Below, piece by piece: positions 45,776 to 55,439 of a stretch of DNA of 64,000 bases. Positions within the stretch are counted from its first letter, which is position 1, and each line of letters opens with the position of its first letter. Position numbers and translations under genes: made by a program. The stretch is from CAWHHZ01 sp963829355 (GTDB lineage Bacteria; Acidobacteriota; Thermoanaerobaculia; Gp7-AA8; JAHWKK01). Location of the stretch: positions 283,667 through 347,666 of the forward strand of contig CAWHHZ010000014.1 of the NCBI GenBank assembly GCA_963829355.1, in the 5' to 3' direction. The notes under the pieces are model-generated. The model saw nothing but the letters and a program-made list of their open reading frames with translations. It had not been told where the DNA came from and ran no database searches.

Positions 45776-46684
45776 TCAGTGCTGACGGTCGCGAATCCAG
45801 ACGGCGAGGTGTTGCAGGCGGTCAGATCTCACTCCGAGCGTACCGATCGCCTCGATCGAGGTTTCGATCAGCTCGTCCGCCAGTTGCCTCGCACCATCGA
45901 GTCCGGCCAGCCGGACGAAAGTCAGCTTCCCCTCGTCTTTTCCGACGTCCTTCCCGAGGATCTCCGGGGTGGAGGTAGCATCGAGAATATCGTCGGTGAT
46001 CTGGTATGCGAGTCCCAGATTCTTCGCGTATGCCTCAACGGCCTGCAGGACGGGCCGTGAACCGTTCGCCAGCATCGCTCCGATCGCCGCCGAGGCGACG
46101 AAGAGCGTTCCGGTCTTGCGCGAATGGATGTACTCGAGAGTTTCGAAATCGAGCGATTCCCCCTCGCTGTGAAGATCGACGGTCTCCCCGCCAATCGTGC
46201 CGTCCCACCCAACGGCGGTGACCACACGCTGCAGAACCTCGTCGTGAGCCCACCGTCGCGGTTTGAGGGCGGCGTAGTTGCGACTCAGAAAGCCATAGGC
46301 ATGATTGAGCAATGCAACGGCAGTGAGAATCGCGCGGTCCTCGCCGCATGCGCGGTGCAGCGTTGGCTCCCCTCGCCGGAGCTCTGCATCATCGAGTGAG
46401 GGAAGATCGTCGATGATCAACGACGAGGTGTGAATCATCTCGAAGGCAGCGGCCGCATCGAGAAATCGCTCCGCTCGTGATCCACAAGCCTCCGCCACCG
46501 CCATCGTCAGAACACCTCGCAGGCGCTTGCCTCTGGACCCGATTGCTTTCTCCACGGGAGCACGGACGGTGTCCGGCATCGCTTCTCCTGAAACGAGCGA
46601 ACGGAGATGCTGGTCGACCTGTTCGCGACGTCGACCGAGATAGGAAGCGAGACCGGCAGGATCGAATGGGGCTGGTGCTGGCAT
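45776..46684 (-). CDS. ispA: Polyprenyl diphosphate synthase (farnesyl/geranylgeranyl type)
   Basis: A 302-residue trans-prenyltransferase: GSRGKRLRGVL, first aspartate-rich motif LIIDDLPSLDD with adjacent LRRGEPTLH, and second motif AYQITDDILDATS. It condenses isopentenyl diphosphate with allylic diphosphates to supply quinones, undecaprenyl carriers and other isoprenoids. The short FARM (DDxxxxD) context of IspA/GGPP synthases is present. The ATG at 46684 is preferred over one 33 bases upstream, which would crowd the divergent chemoreceptor gene. Confidence 0.9.
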   Translation of the reverse strand: MPAPAPFDPAGLASYLGRRREQVDQHLRSLVSGEAMPDTVRAPVEKAIGSRGKRLRGVLTMAVAEACGSRAERFLDAAAAFEMIHTSSLIIDDLPSLDDAELRRGEPTLHRACGEDRAILTAVALLNHAYGFLSRNYAALKPRRWAHDEVLQRVVTAVGWDGTIGGETVDLHSEGESLDFETLEYIHSRKTGTLFVASAAIGAMLANGSRPVLQAVEAYAKNLGLAYQITDDILDATSTPEILGKDVGKDEGKLTFVRLAGLDGARQLADELIETSIEAIGTLGVRSDRLQHLAVWIRDRQH

Positions 46685-46738
46685 CAATGACCGATCACTA
46701 TGGTAGCATCCGACCATATTTCAGAGGTCTGGCCGCCC

Positions 46739-49700
46739 ATGAATCAAAGCTCAAAAATTGTCCGCAGCGTCTCGGGAACAGCAGCCGCCACAGCTGTCCT
46801 CTACGCGATCCTTTCATTCCTCTTTCTCGATGTAACCGCGCAGGGTCGATGGATATCGATCCTGCTCGCCGCCGTGTCTGCGCTCGTTTCGGCTGGAGTG
46901 GCGATATTTCTCAGCATTCGGGAGTCCGGTGAGGAGACGGATGCGGTATCCGTTCACACACACTCCGCGCAGCGCGCAACCCTTCACCGCGCGACGGGAA
47001 GCCGAGGAAGACGAGCCGTCCAGACCGAGACGAGGCAAGGATCGCCTGGCGCCCATTCTGACGCGCCTCTCGGCTGGTGAACTGACGATCCCATCCAGTG
47101 AGGTCACCAGCGCGACCGACAACGTCGAAACTGCTGCGGCCGTCCGGGGACTGATCCTGCGACTCGTCCGGACGATCAACCGGTTCCAGCAGCTTTCCAG
47201 TGATGTCGGCAATGTCAGTGGCCAGATCGCCCGACGGGCCCGCACTCTCGCCCAGAGCGCGACCGATCAGATGACCTCCACGGAGGCCACTGCCCGCTCG
47301 ATCACCGAGATTGACCAGTCCATCAACGAGGTTCGGGGCAGCATGGAGAACCTCTCGCTGAACGCCGAGGAGACCTCGACCTCGGTTCTGCAGATGTCGG
47401 CGAGTATCGAAGAGGTCCGCAAGATCACGGATACGCTCTCCGACTTCGTGGAGGAAACCGCCTCTGCGATCGAAGAGATGATCGCCTCGATCAACGAGGT
47501 AGCGACCAACACGGAGAGTTTCTCATCCTTTGCGGCGCAGACGGCGAGCTCAATGGTCGAGATGAACGCGACCACAGAGGAGATCGGCAGATCTGCTCAT
47601 CAGTCATCCAACATTGCCAGTGATGTCGTGAGCGCAGTGAATGACGGGCGTCAGGCTGTTCAGGGCACCGTCAGCGGAATGAAGAAGATTCAGACCTCCG
47701 TCGAGGAGGCGCGGAACGCGCTGCAGAATCTGGGAGCACGCTCGGAAGAGATCGGGGAGATCGTCCGAGTCATCGACGAGATCGCGAGGCAGACCAACCT
47801 GCTCGCACTGAACGCGGCCATCATTGCCGCACAGGCGGGCGAACAGGGCAAGGGCTTCGCCGTGGTCGCCGACGAGATCCGCGACCTCTCGGAACGGACC
47901 TCCACCTCCACAGACGAAATCAGAACGCTCATACGGAACGTGCAGCACGGCGTCCAGAACGCCGTGAGCCAGATGGTGGCGAGCTCGGAGAGCGTCAACC
48001 AGGGAGTCGAGCTCACCGACCAGGCAGAGAGCGTTCTGGAGAGAATCCTCGATCTGACCAACCGTTCCAGGGAATCGGTCGCGGAGATCGCTCGAGCCAC
48101 AGAGGAGCAGACCCGCGGTTCTCAGGCTACGACTCAGGCGATCGAGGAAGTCACGAAGATGGTCCAGCAGACCGCCGTGGCGACCCAGCAGCAGTCACAG
48201 ACCTCTTCGAAGCTCGGCGAGCAGGCTTCGATGGTGATGGACTACATGAAGCACCTCAAGCGCGCCATGGGCGAGCAGGAAAGCGGCAGCCGCGCGATCG
48301 GTCAGGCGATGGAGAACATCATGACCGCCGTCTCCACCGTCGTGGAAGCTTCCAACACACTCGCCAAGGAAAGCGCAGCGATCGTCGACTCGATCAGCAT
48401 CGTCGAGGAAGGTGCGAGAGAGAGCGCGTTCTCGGTTTCGGATCTCAACCAGATGGCGAACACGCTTCGTCACGAATCGACTCTCCTCACTCAGGAGCTC
48501 GAGACATTCCATCTGCCGAAGGCACGCCGCGGAGGATCGGTCACTACCGCGACTGTGCTCCCGCACAAGCTCACCCTCGACCCCATCTACTGCCAGTTCA
48601 TGGCCCTCAACTACCCGCAGAAGGCCATCCACCAGACGCTCGTGGAGTTCGGGGAAGGAGCGGAACTGGTTCCCGGCATCGCCGAGCGATGGGAAGTGCT
48701 CGATCAGGGGATGCGCTATCGGTTCAAAATTCGCGAGAACGCGAGATTCCACAACGGCCAGAAGATCACTGCCGGCGATGTGAAAAAGTCGCTGCTTCGG
48801 ATGATGGATCCGTCACTCGATTCGCTCGGAGTGTGGATCGCCCGGAGCATCGACGGCGCCAGCGACGTGATCGAAGGAAGTGCCAAGGATGCCGATGGGC
48901 TCACCGCGGTTGATGATCACACGCTCGAGATCAGGCTGAACCAGCCCCTCGCCTTCTTCATCCTGCTGATGTCGATGCCGGAGACGGCCGTCCTGCCGGT
49001 GGATCAGGTCAGCAACGAAACGATCCGACTCCATCCGATTGGCGCCGGTCCGTACGCAATCGAAGAGGTCGTCGAGGGCGACCACATCAAGCTTCGCCGT
49101 CACGAGGGGTTCTACGACAGCGAGCGACCTTACCTCGACGATCTGGTGATCCGTCTCGACCTCAAGAGCAGTCGGGACGTCGTCGACGCATTCGTCAAAG
49201 GGGAGCTCGACATCGCTCACGGAATCCCGCCGAGCATCGTGAAGGATCTCCGGGACGATCCGCAGTACGCCCCTTACCTCCTGAGCGGCGTCCAGCTTCA
49301 CACCTCATACATCGGATACGACCACTCCACCGGCCCCTTCTCCAAGGTGGAGGTCCGCCAGGCCTTCTCCCACGCGATCAACAAGAACCGGATCAACGAA
49401 CGTGTCTTCTCCGGCCTCGGATTGCAGGCAACATCTCTCGTTCCCCCGGGACTGCTGGGATACGACCCCGACGTCAAGGGTTACGATTACAACGTCGATC
49501 GCGCGAAGGATCTGCTGAGCCGCGCGGGGTATGCCGACGGCTTCGAAGTGAACTACTGGACCTTCGACACCGACGAGTTCAACAACTCCGGACAGGTCGA
49601 TCTGATCATCGAAGATCTCGATCGTGTCGGGATCCGCGTCAGAAAGCACCGTTTGGATGCGACCGAGGCACGGAAGAAGCATTCCGGCAAAGGTCACGAT

Positions 49701-50033
49701 TCGATCTTCGTGGGGAACTGGTACGCCGACTTTCCCGACGCCGACAACTACTTCTTCATCTTCTTCCACTCGACCTCGAAGGCCATCCCGGGAGTGAACT
49801 ACAACAGTCCGGAAATTGACCAGAAGATCGAGGAGGCCCGGCGCACGATCGATATCGAACGTCGCTCCGAGATCTATCGCGAGCTGAACCAGCAGAGCCA
49901 TCGGGATGCGGCTCTCGTCTATCTCTTCCACGACCGGATGTTCGTTCTTCACCGGCCGCGTGTACGAGGAGTCAAGATTCATCTCGCTCCCCCGCCAATC
50001 CGCTACGACGACGTCTGGATCGAACAGGACTGA
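46739..50033 (+). CDS. Chemoreceptor signalling protein fused to a C-terminal peptide-binding (SBP5) domain (frameshifted near the N-terminus)
   Basis: The N-terminal frame starts MNQSSKIVRS at 46739, with membrane helices at about 11-31 and 38-60 and only a few periplasmic residues between them. One surplus base near 46972 moves to the main frame; the corrected length is 1097 residues. Residues about 130-590 are a methyl-accepting chemotaxis signalling domain, with tip QTNLLALNAAIIAAQAGE near 351-368. From about 598 to the end is a complete family-5 binding domain: RRGGSVTTATVLPHK, FKIRENARFHNGQKITAGDV, GAGPYAIEEVVEGD and NWYADFPDADNYFFIFFHST. With no signal peptide before it, and placed after the signalling domain, the binding domain should be cytoplasmic. 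Confidence 0.85.
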
Positions 50034-50041
50034 GTTTCGGG

Positions 50042-50228
50042 CGGCTTCGCGACCGCTTTTCTTTGGAGTGCTGAGCTCGCCGAAGGACGAGCTCGGCTTT
50101 CCATCAGGGACGCCTTGCAGAGTGCGGCGAGTTTCAAATTGCACCGGAACTCTCAGCCGATCGCAGCCTCGATGGCGGTTGCCACGGGATTCAAAGCGGT
50201 GCTCGTCCTTCGGCGAGCACCGCACTCC
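50042..50228. mobile_element. MITE-like GGAGTGC element, second copy
   Basis: GGCTTCGCGACCG, then GGAGTGCTGAGCTCGCCGAA at 50065, and a right end CGGCGAGCACCGCACTCC at 50228 that is nearly its inverse. The interior (GCCTCGATGGCGGTTGCCAC, GGGATTCAAAGCGG) matches the copy at 30873-31043. It fills the gap between the chemoreceptor and the receiver gene. Confidence 0.55.
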
Positions 50229-50235
50229 AAATTCC

Positions 50236-50641
50236 TCAGACGCTGCGGCCGGCAGGGGAGCTGAGGCCGCAGAACAGACCGACGAGGTCGAGAAGCTCCG
50301 CAACATGAAACGGCTTCTCGAGGACCGCGGCAGGCTTGTCTTCCTCTTCCTCACTGACGAAGCGGTGCCCGGTAATGACGATTACCGGGCGACTCGCACG
50401 GCTGGGTTCGGAACCAGCGCAACCACTCCCGTCCGTCCATCTGCGGCATCACCACATCGAGGATGACCAGAACGATGTCGGGATTCCTCTCCACCAGCGG
50501 GATCGCCTCTTCACCGTGACTCGCGGTCAGAACCTCGAATCCGTAAGGCATGAGAAGGTCGCGATAGGACGCGAGCAGGCGTGTGTCATCGTCGATGACC
50601 AGAAGCTTCCGTGTCTGCCGTTTTGCTCGTCTGAATTGCAC
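50236..50641 (-). CDS. Response regulator receiver protein (frameshifted)
   Basis: A receiver domain: KLLVIDDDTRLLASYRDLLM with the acidic pair, phospho-acceptor Asp in VLVILDVVMPQMDGREWL, then a frame change after RTQP. The other frame continues SRPVIVITGHRFVSEEEEDK and AAVLEKPFHVAELLDLVGLF with the conserved Thr and Lys, stopping at 50236. The length of 406 bases is one over a multiple of three, so one surplus base near 50400. A GTG at 50641 is a plausible start. It is convergent with the chemoreceptor gene; no output domain is present. Confidence 0.75.
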
Positions 50642-50743
50642 TTGCGGTCGTATCCTCCGGGGCGCAACAATCCACGTGCCGCCCGAACCCAACAAGTATC
50701 GCCCACTCGGGCCAAGATTACCACCCCATGCAAGCTGTTTCCG

Positions 50744-50777
50744 GCATCAGCCGCGGCATGAACGCCGCGGCTGATGC
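50744..50777. terminator. Strong hairpin, likely terminator
   Basis: GCATCAGCCGCGGC, loop ATGAAC, GCCGCGGCTGATGC: a 14-pair perfect stem, followed on the plus strand by TCGTTTAT. It lies 61 bases past the metalloprotease stop on the minus strand and upstream of the receiver gene, so it may separate the two transcripts. Confidence 0.5.
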
Positions 50778-50837
50778 TCGTTTATCTCGATCGGACCGCG
50801 CGCTTCCGCGGCGTCGGGAAGTGAATCTACCGTCGCG

Positions 50838-53073
50838 TCATTGAATTCTCTGCGTGCCAGGATCGTCGGTCACGACCACCCTACCGGGGGCTGCGACCTC
50901 GGCCTGGTTCGAGATGAGGGCGAGACCGGGCTGCAAATCGGGCACCACATCGACATCGAATCCAACCTCCACGCTCTCTCCCGCACCGATCGAGCTAAAG
51001 CTCACCACCACGGTGCGGTCGCCCGTTCCGTTCCCTTCGACAATCGATCCGCTCTGGCTGCCCGCGCCTATACCGACGGAGCCGGGAACGATCGAGAGGC
51101 TCGAGTCGATCGGATCGGTCAGTGTGACGTTCGATAGTCGCCGATCCAGAGTTGTTGGAGATCAGGATGTAGTAGCGCAGTCGGTCTCCGCCACTGAGGC
51201 CTTCATCCCCCTCGTCCGACACGAGCTGCACGGTCTTGAATGCACGGAGCGCCGTGTGGCTGATGGCGATCACCGTCGCATCATCGGTCTCGACAGTCGA
51301 AGGATCATCCGTCACGGCCGTCTCGATGTTCGAGAGAATCGCCCCCTGGAGAGTGAAAGAGTCAGATGTCGGAGGCAGAAGGGGATCGATGAGCAGATCG
51401 AAAGTCACGGTGACCTCTTCGCCCACCCTGATCGTGCCGAATCGCGACCGTCAGTCTGCCGTCAGCATCCGTGACCTCGCCCCCGTCGTACCGATCCCGG
51501 AACGACCGACAGCCCATTGGGCAGCGGCAGATCGAGCACCACATCGCGAGCGGAGGACTCGCCATTGTTCTGAATCGAAGCAATCATCCGGAGCGTATCT
51601 CCCGGATCTGCCTTCGCCGTCCCGGTCGCGGTCGATCATGACGTAATGGCGCAGGAAAGACTCGATGATCGCGTCGGAGTACCAGCCGATATCGGCAAAC
51701 AGGTCCCTCGAGAGATCGATGCCATGGCCGAGACTCGAGTTGATGTTCGGCTCCATGAGCAGGTTCGGCTGTGCTGAGGTGTCCCAGTGCGAAACCGAGG
51801 AACCAGGCTCGATGGGATCGGGCGCGTACATTTTCGGACGGCCCATCGAGTCGGTGCCGGCGAGCTTATGGGGATCGAGACGGATCGTCGCTCGAGGAGG
51901 ACTCGCGAGAACGGCGCGGATGGCGGCGCCATCGGTCTGCGACACGCTGATGACCGGAATCGTGACCGCATGCATCGTCACCGCTCATACCCTGGCGGGG
52001 CGCCGGCAACATTGTTGGCGATGATCACGCCGATAGCTCCGGCCGCCTGGGCATTCGGCGCCTTCGTCACGAACGTGCATTCACCCCGATCGATCAGTGC
52101 GATGTTTCCAGCGATCGCCGATGGGTTGAGAATCGTCGTGCACGCGTCGTGGTCGAAGGACCCGTGGCGTTAGCCGCATCCTCAGCAGCGACGACACTGC
52201 CCGACACGCCCGCGACGGTGATGTCTCCCCCGAAACGTGGCGAGACCCACCTCGTAGGTGCCTTCGATCGAGTCAGGATCCGTGAGCTCCAGAACTGGCC
52301 GTCCCGCCGAGAAAGCTCGGGGCTGCAGCGACGGCATTCTCGCCGATCCAGACCAGATGATCGACGCTCGTTACCGACGCGGTACGCTGCGCGGTGTCAT
52401 CTGTGGCCAGCTCGCACCGAGCGCGTTGTCGTACAGAAATCGGGCGAAGATGTCTGGGCGACCCTGGAGAAAATCTCCGGTTTCCTTGTCGGTCGTCGTG
52501 AGAAAGCCGAGCCCGTGACCCAGCTCGTGAAGAACCACGACGACCAGATCGATCTGATCATCTGCCGGATGGTTGTCGAGCCCGTAGTACCAGCTCGATC
52601 CGCCACCGCAGTTCGGACTGCCGTTGAGGGAGCTGTTGAACCTCGCCTGGATCTCCGCCTCGCCAGCTTCCAGATCCGCTGCCCGCGAGCTTGTTTGCGA
52701 GAGCACTGACGTACCAGGTATTGGCTATCGGCTCACCGGAGACATTGGAGAATACGCTTCGTGGCCCCGCTGAGCCGAGAACGGCCGAATCGCTCGAGCA
52801 TTCGAGGGGATCGAAGTTTGCTTCGACTCGAATCTCTACGGGGCTGTCGATCAGGGCACCCCAGAGGTCAGCAGCGTACTGAAACGCGATCAGCCGTTGC
52901 TCTCCCAGCGTCGTACCGGGGTTTCCCCCGATCGGGGCCTTGGGAGTCGGGTCATTGAACCCTTCTCCGGTACCGTCCATGTTGATGATGTTGATGCGTG
53001 TCCCTGCCTCCTGCGAGTAGGCGGGTATCGACAGCAACACGAAAGCGATGAGAATCGTCATGGTTCTGCGCAT
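50838..53073 (-). pseudogene. Secreted zinc metalloprotease with PA domain and DUF11-type repeats, broken by many frameshifts
   Basis: Reading from the ATG at 53073: a signal peptide (MTILIAFVLLSIPAYSQ), an N-terminal domain (FQYAADLWGALIDSPVEIRV), then in other frames the metalloprotease motif VVVLHELGHGLGFLTT, a PA insert (ALIDRGECTFVTKAPNAQAA), HWDTSAQPNLLMEPNINSSL and GIDLSRDLFADIGW, and finally DUF11-type repeats (FTLQGAILSNIETAVTDDPS, VVVTDDPGTQRIQ-stop). At least six frame changes are needed over 2.2 kb, more than in any other gene here. The zinc site HExxHxxGxxH-like core is intact. It would be a secreted protease if corrected. The ATG follows GAGGA by eight bases. Confidence 0.7.
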
Positions 53074-53077
53074 CGAA

Positions 53078-53462
53078 TCAGTCCTCATCCTCTTCAGAGG
53101 CCGCCGATGCCTCCGTGACGGGTTTCACCAGCTCCGCTTCGTGCGCGGCGGAATCGATGCATTCGACTGTGCGGCTTCCATCGGGAGCGATCTTGAGAAC
53201 CAGCGCATGCTGGAATCGCCCTTCGAGATCGACCTTCGCGGCGCCGTCATGCCGTCACGGTTGCCTCGAGACCTTCGACTGAACGATTCTGCGGAGAGAG
53301 AGCTCGACCCTCCGCGGGAGGAGTCGTCTCGTGGCTGTCCGAAGTGTCCTGGTGTGCTTCAGCGGCCTTCGGCGCCGGACCTTCAGAACGTGGCTCGTTC
53401 GTGGCGTAGGATGATGCAGTAAGGCAGACCAGCAGGCTGGCAAGCGCGACAGTACGATTCAT
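53078..53462 (-). CDS. Small exported protein resembling the post-PEP-CTERM-1 family (frameshifted)
   Basis: A signal peptide (MNRTVALASLLVCLTASSYA) and a Pro/Glu-rich stretch are in frame one, ending ATVTA-stop. A second frame gives DGAAKVDLEGRFQHALVLKI, APDGSRTVECIDSAAHEAEL and a Glu/Asp tail to the stop at 53078. The block VDLEGRFxxALV...DGS..xxC resembles small proteins often found beside PA/HELGHGLGF metalloproteases. One surplus base near 53248 explains the break (385 bases total). The stop overlaps the region of the metalloprotease start, so the two are coupled. Confidence 0.55.
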
Positions 53463-53577
53463 GAGTCCTCCGGTAGACGAATCATATCAACGGATTTGTT
53501 AGTTGATTTCCGAGAACCGATCGTCTGCCGGAGTTAGTCCGTGAAGTACGGAGATGCGATGGATTACGGAGGATTCG

Positions 53578-54374
53578 CTAGTTGCTGCTGAGCAGCATGC
53601 GGTCGGTGCCGCAGGCATCCGACGCCATGTCCAGCTCCATCGAAGCGAAGGTCTGATTGATCACGATCTTGACTGGAATTGCGCGGTCGTCCGTCGTGAG
53701 CCAGACTTCCACTCCGCCAGGCCACTTCTTCTCGTCCCCGGGCCGCGCCGTGATCTCGAAACCGATGGTCTCGATCATCTTTCCCGCGACCTTCCGCTTC
53801 ATCTTTCCGAGAGGCTCATAGACCACCGGATAGAGCGTTCCGTCCGAGTAGATCTCCGTCGGAACAGTCCTCGTGATGTCCGCCGACTTCATCCGCAGAT
53901 AGTAGATCCCGGTGAGTATGTCGCGCAGGTCCCTCTCGGGAATCGTCTCGGTCTTGGTCTTGACCTCGTCGGTCTTCGAAGAGGTCTTCACCGTCGTCGA
54001 TATTCTCCGCGTCCGTAATCGAGGAGAGTCCGCTCTTCCTTCTGCTTCTTTCCCCACGAATAAGAATGGAAGCTCATGACGGTCCGAAGAAGGCCTGGAT
54101 CGATCTCGGACTGGTAGCGATAGAAGTCGGGACGCGATCCGGGGCCCTTGATCATGAGATCGGTGGTGACCCGGCGGTTGGCGTTGGTCGTGAGGAGCTC
54201 CGCCGTCCCGGAAGTCGGAAATGCGATACCCGCGATCCAGGCGAGCGCTCCCCGCAGCCGCCACGTGTACAGGATCTCTTCAGACTTGTCGGGATCGGGA
54301 CATATCTCAGCGGCCGACACAGAAGCAGAAATCGACCCGAGCAGGATCGCGAACGTGAGGGCTACATGCTTCAT
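53578..54374 (-). CDS. DUF3108-like exported protein (frameshifted)
   Basis: Two frames form one protein of about 265 residues. Frame one has a signal peptide (hydrophobic 5-20), ILYTWRLRGALAWIAGIAFP and YRYQSEIDPGLLRTVMSFHS. Frame two has LRDILTGIYYLRMKSADITR, MKRKVAGKMIETIGFEITAR and VEVWLTTDDRAIPVKIVINQ, the lipid-A-transport-like beta pattern of DUF3108. The length of 797 bases is one short of a multiple of three; the break is near 54003. The ATG overlaps the ispH stop (ATGA). The function is unknown. Confidence 0.7.
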
Positions 54375-55246
54375 GAGCGCCCCACCGAATGGATCTTCTG
54401 CTCGACTTCCTCGATCATGTAATCCGGAGTCGACGAGCCGGCCGTAACGCCGACGACATCCACATTTTCGAACCAGGAATTATCGATGTCCGCGACGTCG
54501 TGAATCAGGTACGAGGTCTTGAACTCGCGGCAGATCTCCCAGAGATGCCGGGTGTTCGCGCTCTCCCGGCCACCGATCACCAGGATCAGGTCGATCTCAG
54601 GGTCGGTTGCGAGCTCCCGCGCGGCATCCTGATTCTCCTTGGTCGCATAACAGATCGTGTCCGCCCGATCCGCGACGCTCGTCTGGCTCTCGATGCGGCG
54701 CACCACCGGTTCATATTCTTCCGCGTTGAGGGTGGTCTGGTAGAACACCTTCACCCGTGGCCATCTGCGCCAGTCGATCGCATCCACGTCCTCGATGGTC
54801 GAGACGATATGGTAGGCCGAGGGATCGAGATCATTCGTATAGCCGATCACCTCACGGTGCTGTTTCTCGCCGATGAAGACGAGGTGGTATCCCTCTTCGA
54901 GGGCCTTCCGCGACTCCCGATGGATGTCGTAGACGAACTTGCAGGTCGTATCGAGTACCTCGAGCCCCTGGGAGGTGGCGCGCTCGTGAAACGACGGCGG
55001 CACACCGTGGGCGGAAAAGACGATCGTGGGCTCGGACGCGGACTCGATCGAGTCGATCGTCCTCACACCCAGACGTTCCATCTCTTCCACCACCCGTTCG
55101 TTGTGGACCACCTGCCCGAGGATCGCGCCTCGGCCTCCCTTCGAGGCAAAGCGCTTCACTTTCATGTCGGCGATGCGGACGCCGGAGCAGAAGCCGTACT
55201 TCGCGGCTCGTTTGACTGTGAGCACTCTCTTTTTCTCCTCAATCAT
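54371..55246 (-). CDS. ispH: 4-hydroxy-3-methylbut-2-enyl diphosphate reductase (IspH/LytB)
   Basis: A 291-residue iron-sulfur enzyme. Cluster ligands C20 (YGFCSGV), C102 (DTTCKFV) and C199 (ICYATKENQ) are present, with the substrate-binding His residues H48 (VVHNE), H80 (SAHGV) and H130 (KQHREVIGY) and the C-terminal GGRESANTRHL and TAGSSTPDYMIEE. It makes IPP and DMAPP in the last step of the MEP pathway. It feeds IspA, encoded about 8 kb away. It is translationally coupled to the downstream DUF3108 gene. Confidence 0.96.
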   Translation of the reverse strand: MIEEKKRVLTVKRAAKYGFCSGVRIADMKVKRFASKGGRGAILGQVVHNERVVEEMERLGVRTIDSIESASEPTIVFSAHGVPPSFHERATSQGLEVLDTTCKFVYDIHRESRKALEEGYHLVFIGEKQHREVIGYTNDLDPSAYHIVSTIEDVDAIDWRRWPRVKVFYQTTLNAEEYEPVVRRIESQTSVADRADTICYATKENQDAARELATDPEIDLILVIGGRESANTRHLWEICREFKTSYLIHDVADIDNSWFENVDVVGVTAGSSTPDYMIEEVEQKIHSVGRS

Positions 55247-55380
55247 CGGTATGGTTCTCTAACGGGACGTTTCCGCAAAACATTGCAATCACAACTCTGG
55301 CCGGTCGTCCCGCTCTCCCAGTTGTGACGAGCCGGTAATGGAAAGGTCACGGAGGTATCAGTTCGAGAAGAGGCCTGGCT

Positions 55381-55430
55381 GAGCGGGAGAATGGCGCCGC
55401 TTCGCCACGCCAGTGGAGTGGAACGAATCC
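55381..55430. repeat. Palindromic repeat, module B (inverted), isolated
   Basis: GAGCGGGAGAATGGCGCCGC, TTCGCCACGCCAGTGGAGTG: module B alone, ten bases before the HD-GYP gene's stop. Confidence 0.55.
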
Positions 55431-55439
55431 ACGGTTCAG

